Notes under the pieces: generated by a model | Told to the model about the DNA's origin: nothing | Seen by the model: only the letters and a program-made list of their open reading frames with translations | The model's database searches: none | In this document: positions 7,831-15,692 of the stretch, piece after piece | Position numbering within the stretch: the stretch's first letter is position 1 | Layout: the number at the start of each line of letters is the position of its first letter | DNA from: Curvibacter lanceolatus ATCC 14669 | Lineage (GTDB): Bacteria > Pseudomonadota > Gammaproteobacteria > Burkholderiales > Burkholderiaceae_C | NCBI RefSeq assembly: GCF_000381265.1 | Contig: NZ_KB906288.1 | Location: 1-38,750, forward strand | Length of the DNA stretch: 38,750 bases | Direction: 5' to 3' | Made by a program: the position numbers and the translations under genes

Positions 7831-10233
7831 TCATGGCCTGGGTGCGACCAGCAGTGTATTCAGCTCCGCGGCTGGCATTGGACGAGCGAACAGATAGCCT
7901 TGTCCCATGGGGCAGCCCTGAACGGTGAGAAACGTCAGTTGTGCCTCGGTCTCGATGCCTTCGGCAGTCACCTCCAAATCCAATGTCTTGCTCAGCCCGA
8001 TGATGGCGCGCACGATAGCCATGTCGTTGGTGTTGCCGGGTAGATCCCGTACAAAGGATTGGTCGATCTTGATGCGATCCAATGGCAGATGCTTCAGATA
8101 CGACAGCGAGGAAAATCCGGTTCCAAAGTCGTCCACCGCGATGCGTATCCCCATGGATCGCAATTGCCACAACACTCGCCTGCTCAGTTCCAGTTCCTGA
8201 AGAAGGCTTTCTGTGATCTCCAGTTCGAGAAATTGGGGTGCGAATCCGGAGGATGAGAGTGCCTCCGACACGTCTTGTATGAAGTTCTCCGCAGCCATCT
8301 GACGTACCGAGACGTTGACGGCCACAGTGAGCTCCGTGTGCCCTTGCTGATGCCAGGATGCACCTTGCTCGCAGGCGGCCTGCAAAACCCAGCGTCCGAC
8401 CGCCTCGATGAGTCCGGACTCCTCTGCGACAGAGATGAACCGTGCCGGTGATATGAGTCCGTTCTCCGGGTGTTGCCAGCGCACAAGGGCCTCGACGCCG
8501 ATGATGTTGCGTGAAGGCAGCGCCACGACCGGTTGGTAGTGCAGGATCAGTTCATGGTGCTCGATTGCATGGCGCAGGCCTTGCTCGATTCGCATGCGTT
8601 CATGCACACGCTCTGCCATCTCCGGGGCATAGAAACAGTAGCGGTTGCGGCCCCGTCGCTTGGCGTCATACATGGCGCTGTCGGCGGCTCGGATCAGGTG
8701 ATCCACGTCTTCACCGTTGGCGGGAAAGACCGCAATGCCCAGGCTGGCCGAGACCACGAGGCGCTTATGACCGCTCAGGTCGAGTGGTTCTCGGATCGCC
8801 CGCAGCAACTTGTCTGCCAGGCCTGCACCGTCCTCGACGCGAAGCATGTCGGGGGCCAGCACGACGAACTCGTCCCCGCCAAGGCGAAACGCGATGTCTG
8901 CGCGTCGGATCGTGCTGCGCAGGCGTTGCGCAACCTGCTTGAGCAGGTCGTCACCCACGGCATGGCCCAAGGTGTCATTGATCGTCTTGAAGCCATCGAG
9001 GTCGATGAAGATCAACGCGATCGGTATACCGGAACGCCGTGAGCGTTCGATTTCGCTTTCCATGCATTCGGCCAGCAGGTTGCGGTTTCCGAGCCCTGTG
9101 AGCGCATCGTGAAAGGCCAGGTGATTGAGCTGCAATTCAGCGTCCCGGATGGCGCTCAGATCAGAGAAGGCCAGCACATACTGAACAACCTGCCCATGAT
9201 CGTCGCGCACGGCGCAGACATGTTCCCAGGCGGTGAAGCGTTCGCCCGACTGCCTCAGGCACACGGTTTCTCCGTTCCAGTAGCCGTGCTCCGAGGCCTC
9301 CAATCTTTCGTAAAAGACGGGGCTGTGTCGGCGGGCGTGCAAGACTTCGTCCGGTGTGCGTCCGATCACCTCTTCAGCCTCCATCGCTGTCAGCAAGGTG
9401 AAGGCCGGGTTGATCGACACGATGCGCTGCTGGCTGTCCATGATGGCGATGCCCTCGGCCGTGGTGCGAAAGACGACGCTGGCCTGACGCAGCTTTTCCT
9501 CCATCTCCTTGCGTTCGGTCACGTCCCGCAGCACCCCGACCACTCGGTGTTCACCGTGGCGTTTCGCATGGATCTCGGCCCAGAGATGCATGCCGGCATC
9601 GCGCTGCAGACGCACTGTGGCGCAGGCCATGCCGGGTTGTTGCAAGGCCTCGACCAGCAAGGCGCGATCGTCCCCATGCACCTGATGGAGCAAGGCGCTC
9701 TCCCCCTCCAGAAAGGTGGTGGGGGCGCCGCCGACGATGCGAGAGAAATGGCCTCCGACCTTCAGGTGGCCGCTGTCGGTATCCCACTCCCAGACACCCA
9801 ACTCTGCGGCGTCGACCGCCAGCCTGAGTCGCTCTTCGGCGCTCTCGATGTCCAGCTCGGCAGTGCGTCGACTCAGGGCCATCTGCAACGTGGCGCGCAA
9901 TTCACGCATCTCATAGGGCTTGACCAGATACCCGTAGGGGGCACTCGCAGCCGCGCGGCGCAGGTTGTCGTCTTCGGCGTAGGCCGTCAGGAAGACGATG
10001 GGCACCGAAGCCGCCGCCCGGATCATGCGTGCTGCCTCGGTGCCATCCATCGGCCCTTCCAGGTGGATGTCCATCAGAATCAGATCCGGGGGGCTTTGCC
10101 GGGCCAACTCGATGGCCGCCGGGCCGGTGGCCACGATGCCGGTGATCTCGCACCCCAGCGCCTCCAGGGCTTGCTTCAGGTCGAGTGCGACGATGCGCTC
10201 GTCTTCGACGATCTGGATACGGATGTTCTTCAT
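7831..10233 (-). CDS. Response regulator with REC-PAS-PAS-GGDEF-EAL (c-di-GMP turnover)
   Basis: An 800-residue cytoplasmic signalling protein. The receiver domain covers residues 1-120, with phospho-acceptor Asp55 in LILMDIHLEG and Lys105 in YLVKPYE. Two PAS domains follow at about 130-245 and 250-370. The GGDEF domain has an intact GGDEF at 452-456 with an RxxD inhibitory-site motif (RRAD) five residues upstream. The EAL domain starts with EALVRW at 581 and keeps NVSVRQ, ELEITES, DDFGTGFSSLSYL, IKIDQSF and EGIETE. Both catalytic halves look intact, so it could make or degrade c-di-GMP (diguanylate cyclase and phosphodiesterase). Its ATG overlaps the stop of the kinase gene upstream by four bases, so that kinase is the probable phosphodonor. 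Confidence 0.95.
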   Translation of the reverse strand: MKNIRIQIVEDERIVALDLKQALEALGCEITGIVATGPAAIELARQSPPDLILMDIHLEGPMDGTEAARMIRAAASVPIVFLTAYAEDDNLRRAAASAPYGYLVKPYEMRELRATLQMALSRRTAELDIESAEERLRLAVDAAELGVWEWDTDSGHLKVGGHFSRIVGGAPTTFLEGESALLHQVHGDDRALLVEALQQPGMACATVRLQRDAGMHLWAEIHAKRHGEHRVVGVLRDVTERKEMEEKLRQASVVFRTTAEGIAIMDSQQRIVSINPAFTLLTAMEAEEVIGRTPDEVLHARRHSPVFYERLEASEHGYWNGETVCLRQSGERFTAWEHVCAVRDDHGQVVQYVLAFSDLSAIRDAELQLNHLAFHDALTGLGNRNLLAECMESEIERSRRSGIPIALIFIDLDGFKTINDTLGHAVGDDLLKQVAQRLRSTIRRADIAFRLGGDEFVVLAPDMLRVEDGAGLADKLLRAIREPLDLSGHKRLVVSASLGIAVFPANGEDVDHLIRAADSAMYDAKRRGRNRYCFYAPEMAERVHERMRIEQGLRHAIEHHELILHYQPVVALPSRNIIGVEALVRWQHPENGLISPARFISVAEESGLIEAVGRWVLQAACEQGASWHQQGHTELTVAVNVSVRQMAAENFIQDVSEALSSSGFAPQFLELEITESLLQELELSRRVLWQLRSMGIRIAVDDFGTGFSSLSYLKHLPLDRIKIDQSFVRDLPGNTNDMAIVRAIIGLSKTLDLEVTAEGIETEAQLTFLTVQGCPMGQGYLFARPMPAAELNTLLVAPRP

Positions 10234-12077
10234 GGCATGTCCCGGTATTCCTGGGTGGATTCGTCTGACGGGTGCAGTACCACATCGAAGCGGGTTCCCT
10301 GTTGGCTGCTCATCTGCAACTGCCCCTGCAACTGGTCCACCAGCAGCGGGATCAACTGAAAGCCCAGGGATCGGGCCTGGCCCAGCGCAGGTCCTGCCGG
10401 CATGCCAACCCCGTTGTCACTGACCACAATGCGGCCCCGGCCTTGTGCATCTCGGTCAAGAATGATTTGAACCTCGCCACTTCGCTGGTCAGGGAAAGCG
10501 TGCTTGAGTGCATTGGTCACCAGTTCTGTCACCAACAGGCCGCAAGGCACAGCACGTTGCAGGTCGAGCGCCACCTTGTGTTGGTGATGTACCTGCAATT
10601 GCACATGGGGCCTGCCGCGGAGCATCGATTCGCGCAGCAGGCTGGCCAGTCGCTCCAGATAGGTCCCCAGGTCGATTTCGTTGAAGTCGTGACGCTCATA
10701 CAGCAACTGGTGAATCAGCGCCATGGCCTTGACTCGGCGCTGGCTCTCTTCCAGCAAGGCCTGGGCTTGCGGTGGTGCATGGCGCGCCTGCAGGCTCAGC
10801 AGGCTGGAGACCACCTGTAAATTGTTTTTCACGCGGTGATGAACTTCGCCCAGCAAGGCCGTCTTCTCACCCAAGGCCCGTTCGATCTGCAGTTGGGCCG
10901 CCTTGCGAGCCGTCACGTCGACGATGGTGGCCAGCACCCGCTGGGAGTGGCTGGTGGTGATCGGGTTGAGGCCGATCTCCACCGGGAATTCGCTGCCGTC
11001 GCGCCGGCGCGCATACAGTTCACGTCTCTGGGCCATTTCGCGGGCGGAAGGCTGGGCAAAGAAGGTCTGCCGCAGGTTGGGATGGCGCTCCCGGTAACGC
11101 TCTGGCATCAGCATCTCGATCGTCATGCCGAGAAACTCTTCGCGTGAATAGCCGAACAAGGCGACCATCTTTCCGTTGACCATTTGCAGGCGCCCATGGA
11201 CATCGACCATCGCCATTCCGTCCGGTGATGATTCGACGGCCTGTCTGAACCGTTCCTCGCTTTGACGCAGTTCCTGTTCGCTCTGCTGACGACTGCTGAT
11301 GTCGATTGACGAGGCGATCAGGTGGGTGATGAGCCCCGCGCTGTCTCGCAAAGGCGCGAGCATGAGGTCGGTGGTGATTCGCCCATCTTCACGGGAGCGC
11401 ATCACCACATCAAAGCGCACCACCTCGCCCTTGGCAGCCAAGCCGACCGATTCTCTCAGTTGCTGTTGAACACTGGGGTCGTAGCTCCACCAGTGGCAGT
11501 CCCAGAACTTGCGCCCGAGCACGGCGTCCATGCCGATGCCCGCTGCGTCCAGCGGCGCTTGGTTGGTTTCTATCAGCGTGCCATCAGGCAGCAGTACCCC
11601 TACAAAGGCAAACAAGGTATTGAGCAGCCGCTGCAGGCGCCTCTCATGGGTTTCACTTTGCAATTCGGTCTGGCGCTGCAGGGTCACGTCTTGCACCAAT
11701 GCAAGAATTCCCCGCAACCTGCCTGCTTCGTCGCGGTAGGGGTGGTAGCTGGCCCGCCAGCAGCGGGCCGGCTCAGGCGGGGTGCCCGGGGCGGTATCGA
11801 TGGCGGGGTCCATGACGACTTCATCGATCACCGGCAATCCCGTGCTGAGCACGTGCTGCAACAGCTCCTCGATTCGATCAGCTGCGCCAGGAAGTACCTC
11901 ACGTACCGTCCGGCCTAGATGGGCCGAGACCGACAGGCCATTCGATTGCGCCAGGCATGTATTGATGGCCAGATAACGGAAATCCGAATCCAGAATGGCC
12001 ATGCCATGTGGCACGACATTCAGCGTGGCATTCAACAGATGTGGGCATGACGGACTGAGCCCCGCGAGACCTGGCAT
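10230..12077 (-). CDS. PAS-PAS-PAS sensor histidine kinase, HisKA_2 type
   Basis: A 615-residue protein without obvious membrane helices, so probably a cytosolic sensor. Three PAS domains are seen at about 17-135, 145-265 and 270-392, each ending in a DV/DI-T/S signature. The dimerisation domain is HisKA_2, with EVHHRVKNNLQVVSSLLSLQ at 411-430 (phospho-acceptor His at 413 or 414). The HATPase shows LVTELVTNALKHAF (N-box) and VSDNGVGMP (G1). HisKA_2 kinases are common partners of single-domain or enzyme-output regulators, as here. The start is supported by a strong GGGAGGG upstream. It is the first gene of a two-gene operon with the GGDEF-EAL regulator. Confidence 0.93.
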   Translation of the reverse strand: MPGLAGLSPSCPHLLNATLNVVPHGMAILDSDFRYLAINTCLAQSNGLSVSAHLGRTVREVLPGAADRIEELLQHVLSTGLPVIDEVVMDPAIDTAPGTPPEPARCWRASYHPYRDEAGRLRGILALVQDVTLQRQTELQSETHERRLQRLLNTLFAFVGVLLPDGTLIETNQAPLDAAGIGMDAVLGRKFWDCHWWSYDPSVQQQLRESVGLAAKGEVVRFDVVMRSREDGRITTDLMLAPLRDSAGLITHLIASSIDISSRQQSEQELRQSEERFRQAVESSPDGMAMVDVHGRLQMVNGKMVALFGYSREEFLGMTIEMLMPERYRERHPNLRQTFFAQPSAREMAQRRELYARRRDGSEFPVEIGLNPITTSHSQRVLATIVDVTARKAAQLQIERALGEKTALLGEVHHRVKNNLQVVSSLLSLQARHAPPQAQALLEESQRRVKAMALIHQLLYERHDFNEIDLGTYLERLASLLRESMLRGRPHVQLQVHHQHKVALDLQRAVPCGLLVTELVTNALKHAFPDQRSGEVQIILDRDAQGRGRIVVSDNGVGMPAGPALGQARSLGFQLIPLLVDQLQGQLQMSSQQGTRFDVVLHPSDESTQEYRDMP

Positions 12078-12112
12078 ACACCCTCCCTCAAGGGTTGATC
12101 AGTTGACGTCAT

Positions 12113-12135
12113 GGCATGTCGATCGACAACATGCC
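12113..12135. promoter_or_regulatory. Inverted repeat upstream of the HisKA_2 kinase
   Basis: GGCATGT (12113-12119) and ACATGCC (12129-12135) form a 7-bp inverted repeat around the core CGATCGACA. It begins 36 bases before the kinase start codon. It could be an operator or a leader hairpin; no known binding protein is recognised. Confidence 0.35.
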
Positions 12136-12559
12136 GCGCTCATTTATTGTTTTTCTGGCCAGCCCTGAAGGGGCGGCGAAATTCAGTGATAGACACTCAG
12201 CAAAACCATTGCTCTGGGTAAGGTGCTGATGTGGTGTGGAATTCAGGATACCGTTCATTGGTCAACCCTGTCCAGCAAGTGCATGCTGGATATGTTTGAA
12301 CGACATGGCGTTTTCGCGACACACGAATGTCTTGCAATTCGGGCCATCCCCTCAGTCACAACAAGCCCGTATTTCGGCCGAAAATAGTCTCGGCGAGGAG
12401 ACGGCGAATCAGGCACGGGCCGATCGCAGAAGCTGTCTGCCAATTTCCCGTAAAGCAATATTCGGCACTTCGCCAGCTAGAGTCGTTGGCTTTGATTTGG
12501 CGGTGTCGCGTGGATGCGGTCGATGCTTCATGGGCGTTTTTACCGACCCCGCCATTTGA
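12136..12559. other. Gene-free stretch between the two signalling units
   Basis: About 420 bases with lower GC than the surroundings and no convincing coding sequence on either strand. The available open frames lack family features and ribosome-binding sites. It contains the far promoter region of the kinase operon and, at its right end, the 3' hairpin of the cyclase gene. It may be the scar of a lost gene, but no remnant is recognised. Confidence 0.5.
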
Positions 12560-12586
12560 GATTCGGTTTCACCTGAAACCAGAATC
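12560..12586 (-). terminator. Hairpin overlapping the stop codon of the PAS-GGDEF gene
   Basis: GGTTTCA and TGAAACC at 12565-12580 form a 7-bp stem with a 2-base loop, extended outward after a small bulge by GATTC and GAATC. The outer arm overlaps the TGA of the cyclase gene. There is no U-tract on either side, so it may act as an mRNA-stabilising 3' structure rather than a complete intrinsic terminator. Confidence 0.4.
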
Positions 12587-13598
12587 AGCTCAAGGCGTGC
12601 GACGGCGAGTGATCACCGTTCTGCCAAGAAACGAAGCGATTGCGACCGTTGGATTTCGCTGCATACAGGGCAGCGTCGGCATGACGAATCAAGTCCGCTG
12701 GCAGGGCATCGGCCAGCGGTATCAGCGTTGCGCCGCCCACGCTGACCGTGACCTGGCCGTCGATGCCACCAGGCTGGTGAGCGATGGCAGCGGCCGCCAT
12801 GTGATCCCGAATTCGCGAGGCGACAACCGCTGCGCCGGCGCTGTCTGCACCGGGCAAGATGAAGGCGAACTCTTCGCCACCATAGCGGGCCACAATGTCG
12901 TTCGGGCGCAGTACAGACTCTCCTAGAACCCGACCGACCGTGCGAAGGCATTCGTCGCCCAATTGGTGGCCGTAGTGATCGTTGAAGCTCTTGAAGTTAT
13001 CAACATCGATCATCAGCAACGTGATCGGCAGGCCGGCGCGCAGGGCTCGGTTCCACTCCAGTGTCAGTTGATCGTCGAAGCCACGGCGGTTCAGTACACC
13101 CGTCAACCCGTCAACTGAGGCCAGGCGCTCCAGGGCAGTCTGGCTGTGCTTCTGGACCGAGATGTCCCGCAGGGTCTCGACCACTGCCAGCAGCGCTCCA
13201 TTGTCATCGTAGATGGGTCCCGCATCGATCGCGAGATAGAGGTCGATGCCCCGCCTCGGCATGTGGCACCAGTTTTCGGCGTGAACGCCGAACGTGCTCA
13301 TGATTTCTGGGGCGCCGTGGGTCACGTACAGAGCGTCCAGCTCGTGGATACGCCCTTCGACGATCAGGTCCGCCAGGCAGGCCCTCGGGGTTTCGTAGAA
13401 GCCGCGCCAATGGTTTTTCGTCCCGACCACCTCCTTGGCGTCCAGGCCGGTCAAGGACTCACAGGCGCGGTTCCAGATCAGCACTCGACCATGAGGGTCC
13501 AGAACGAACGTCGGGACCACCAGGAACTGCATGAGCTTTACAGAAAAGGCTCTCGCTGAATCGGCGAGTTGCTGCGAATGCATGTGCTTCTTGGCCAT
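12585..13598 (-). CDS. PAS-GGDEF diguanylate cyclase
   Basis: A 337-residue protein. A PAS domain spans about residues 22-140, starting FLVVPTFVLDPHGRVLIWN and ending VVETLRDISVQK. A GGDEF domain follows, with SVDGLTGVLNRRGFD, the active-site loop YGGEEF (GGEEF at 240-244) and an RxxD inhibitory site (RPND, 231-234), so product inhibition is expected. The start at 13598 is chosen because AGGAGG lies 7 bases upstream of the ATG; the frame stays open upstream to 13832, but that stretch has no recognised domain. The PAS domain carries an unusual insert that closely resembles the second PAS of the kinase at 15693-17792, and the gene is divergent from that kinase's operon. Confidence 0.93.
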   Translation of the reverse strand: MAKKHMHSQQLADSARAFSVKLMQFLVVPTFVLDPHGRVLIWNRACESLTGLDAKEVVGTKNHWRGFYETPRACLADLIVEGRIHELDALYVTHGAPEIMSTFGVHAENWCHMPRRGIDLYLAIDAGPIYDDNGALLAVVETLRDISVQKHSQTALERLASVDGLTGVLNRRGFDDQLTLEWNRALRAGLPITLLMIDVDNFKSFNDHYGHQLGDECLRTVGRVLGESVLRPNDIVARYGGEEFAFILPGADSAGAAVVASRIRDHMAAAAIAHQPGGIDGQVTVSVGGATLIPLADALPADLIRHADAALYAAKSNGRNRFVSWQNGDHSPSHALS

Positions 13599-13896
13599 GA
13601 CGGCCCTCCTCGACGGCATGAAATCGGCGAGGGGCGTATTGACGCTCCATGGCCTTGCCTCGACAGCAGCGCTGGATGCGACCTGATGCCAACTCAAAAG
13701 CCAATCCAACTCCCCAAGAGGCGGTACTCCAATGTCATCACAGAATGGGCGATAACGCAGCAAGGGGAACCCCTCGATATCTACCAGGCGCTGCAAATTT
13801 AGACTGGCTTCAGATTGAGCTCTGCCACCCATGCCATTCGCGCTACGATGGCCGAGAGAAGAGCCGCCAATCTACCCAGGCAAAGGATGCGCAGCG

Positions 13897-15189
13897 ATGA
13901 CTGTTCTGAACCACGAGCCCGGCGAAGCCTGGACGATTCTGTGCGTTGACGACGAGCCCCATATCCTCAGTTCTCTGCGTCGGCTGCTGAAGCCTCATGG
14001 TTACCAGTTCCTCGGTGCGAACAGCGCCGAGGAGGGCATCGCGCTACTGGGCACCGAGAAAGTCGATCTGATCATTTCTGATATGCGCATGCCGGGCATG
14101 CAGGGCGCAGAGTTCCTCGGCATCGCGCGGGAAAGATGGCCCACTGTCATCCGTGTCATGCTGACTGGTTACTCCGACGTGAGCTCCACCATCGAGGCAA
14201 TCAACAAGGGGGAAATCTACCGCTACGTTTCCAAGCCCTGGAATGATCTCGAAGTGCTGGGCGTGCTGGACCAAGCGCTCGAGCGGCGCCGCATCGAACA
14301 TGAAAACCACCGGCTGCAGGCAGCCCTGGTAGTCAAGAACGCAGAGTTAAATGAGTTAAATGGATCTCTAGAGGAGCGCGTGGCCGCCCGCACCGAGGAA
14401 GTTGAGCGCATGGCCCGACAGATCCGAAAAAGCCATGTCAACACGATCAAGACGTTCTCCACATTGCTGGAGTGGAGAGAGGGTTTGTTGGCGGGGCATT
14501 CACGCCGGGTGGCTGACATGGCACGCAAGCTCGCACAGGCCATGGCTTGTTCGGAGCAAGAGATTCAGGACGTCTTCATTGCCGGCCTGATCCACGACAT
14601 CGGCCTGATCTCCTTGCCCGACAAGGTGATCGAGAAGCCCGTATCTCTTTTGCAGGGGGAAGACCTCCAGCGCTACGAGAAGCACCCGGCCTTCGGCGAA
14701 CAGATCCTGCTGTCGCAGGATGACCAACAAATGGTCGCCGCCATCATCCGCTCGCACCATGAACGTCATGACGGCGCCGGCTTTCCTGACCGGCTGGTGG
14801 GGGCGATGATCCCGTTGGGCGCCCGCATTCTTGCTGTGACGGACACATATGACGACCTCTGTCATGGACGCATCACCAGTGCCAAGCTCAGCGAAGCCGA
14901 TGCCTGTTCTGTGATCGCTCGAGGGCGGGGAAGCCAGTTCGATCCCGAGGTCGTCGACGTATTCCTGCAGATGCGGCTGGCAGCCCGGCCTGTGCCAGAA
15001 AAGCCCCCGCGCCTGGTGCGGACAGAAGAACTGAGAGCTGGTATGCGACTGGCCAGGGACCTGGTTTCTCCAGAGGGCCTGGTTTTGCTGTCTGCCGGCC
15101 ATGTGATCCAGGCTGACTTGATCCGGCGTCTGAAACTGCGGGAGGCGAGGGATAACAGCCCCTACAACTTGTATGTCACGCACGATTGA
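13897..15189 (+). CDS. Response regulator with REC and HD-GYP domains (RpfG-like)
   Basis: A 430-residue protein with a receiver domain (Asp62 in IISDMRMPG, Lys113 in YVSKPW), a coiled-coil linker at about 125-175, and an HD-GYP domain of the kind that hydrolyses c-di-GMP. The metal-binding HD is at 233-234 and HHER at 287-290. Two family-defining spots are altered: the usual HDIGK is HDIGL, and GYP is GFP (295-297). A C-terminal extension of about 90 residues ends NLYVTHD. The ATG at 13897 is preferred (GGA ten bases upstream, usual N-terminus before WTILCVDDEP); an upstream start at 13831 is possible. First gene of a three-gene unit with a receiver and a histidine kinase. Confidence 0.92.
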   Translation: MTVLNHEPGEAWTILCVDDEPHILSSLRRLLKPHGYQFLGANSAEEGIALLGTEKVDLIISDMRMPGMQGAEFLGIARERWPTVIRVMLTGYSDVSSTIEAINKGEIYRYVSKPWNDLEVLGVLDQALERRRIEHENHRLQAALVVKNAELNELNGSLEERVAARTEEVERMARQIRKSHVNTIKTFSTLLEWREGLLAGHSRRVADMARKLAQAMACSEQEIQDVFIAGLIHDIGLISLPDKVIEKPVSLLQGEDLQRYEKHPAFGEQILLSQDDQQMVAAIIRSHHERHDGAGFPDRLVGAMIPLGARILAVTDTYDDLCHGRITSAKLSEADACSVIARGRGSQFDPEVVDVFLQMRLAARPVPEKPPRLVRTEELRAGMRLARDLVSPEGLVLLSAGHVIQADLIRRLKLREARDNSPYNLYVTHD

Positions 15190-15198
15190 AGGCAAGCC

Positions 15199-15654
15199 AT
15201 GAAGCAGCGTACTCTACTCATCGATGACGAGCCCAACATCATCTCGGCGCTCAAACGGGTCCTGGTACCCGTGTTCTCCGAACAGGTCGATTTCTACTTC
15301 ACCAGCGACTTGGCCGTCGCCTTGACCTGGATCCGTGAAATCGAATTCGATGTCGTGGTCTCCGACTATCTGATGCCAGACATGAGCGGCCTTGAGTTCA
15401 TCCAGGTCGCCAGGACTCTACAGCCCGAGGTGGTTGCCATGATGCTCAGCGCTTCAACGGAATTCGAGGTGATGCGTACCGCGGTGAACGAGCTCAATGT
15501 CTTCAAGTACCTTAGTAAGCCCTGGATTGCCGAGGAACTGTGCCGAGACCTCTCCGCAGCACTTGAGAAATCAGCCAATGAACGCTACCAGAGGGAGTTG
15601 GCCAGCATCGGCCTGATGCAGTTCCGGCCCACCTCGGCGAAGCCCCAGAGCTGA
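15199..15654 (+). CDS. Stand-alone receiver-domain response regulator
   Basis: A 151-residue single receiver domain: acidic pocket LLIDDEP, phospho-acceptor Asp56 in VVVSDYLMP, Ser in MMLSAS and Lys107 in YLSKPW. The short tail after residue 125 has no DNA-binding or enzymatic domain, so it acts as a phosphate shuttle or a diffusible partner. It resembles the receiver of the HD-GYP protein immediately upstream (9 bases away), especially at the YxSKPW motif, suggesting a duplicated receiver. The next gene, 38 bases downstream, is the likely cognate kinase. Confidence 0.93.
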   Translation: MKQRTLLIDDEPNIISALKRVLVPVFSEQVDFYFTSDLAVALTWIREIEFDVVVSDYLMPDMSGLEFIQVARTLQPEVVAMMLSASTEFEVMRTAVNELNVFKYLSKPWIAEELCRDLSAALEKSANERYQRELASIGLMQFRPTSAKPQS

Positions 15655-15692
15655 GCGCAACCTTCATCCAAACCTCCAACGCTGGGGTGACC

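Noticed and set aside
12236-12559. 107-codon forward frame in the gap between the signalling units
   Set aside because: No recognisable family, no ribosome-binding site, and residue composition typical of non-coding sequence.
13599-13832. N-terminal extension of the PAS-GGDEF protein in the same open frame
   Set aside because: The frame is open, but AGGAGG sits correctly for the ATG at 13598, the extension shows no recognised domain, and it would leave hardly any room for the divergent promoters.
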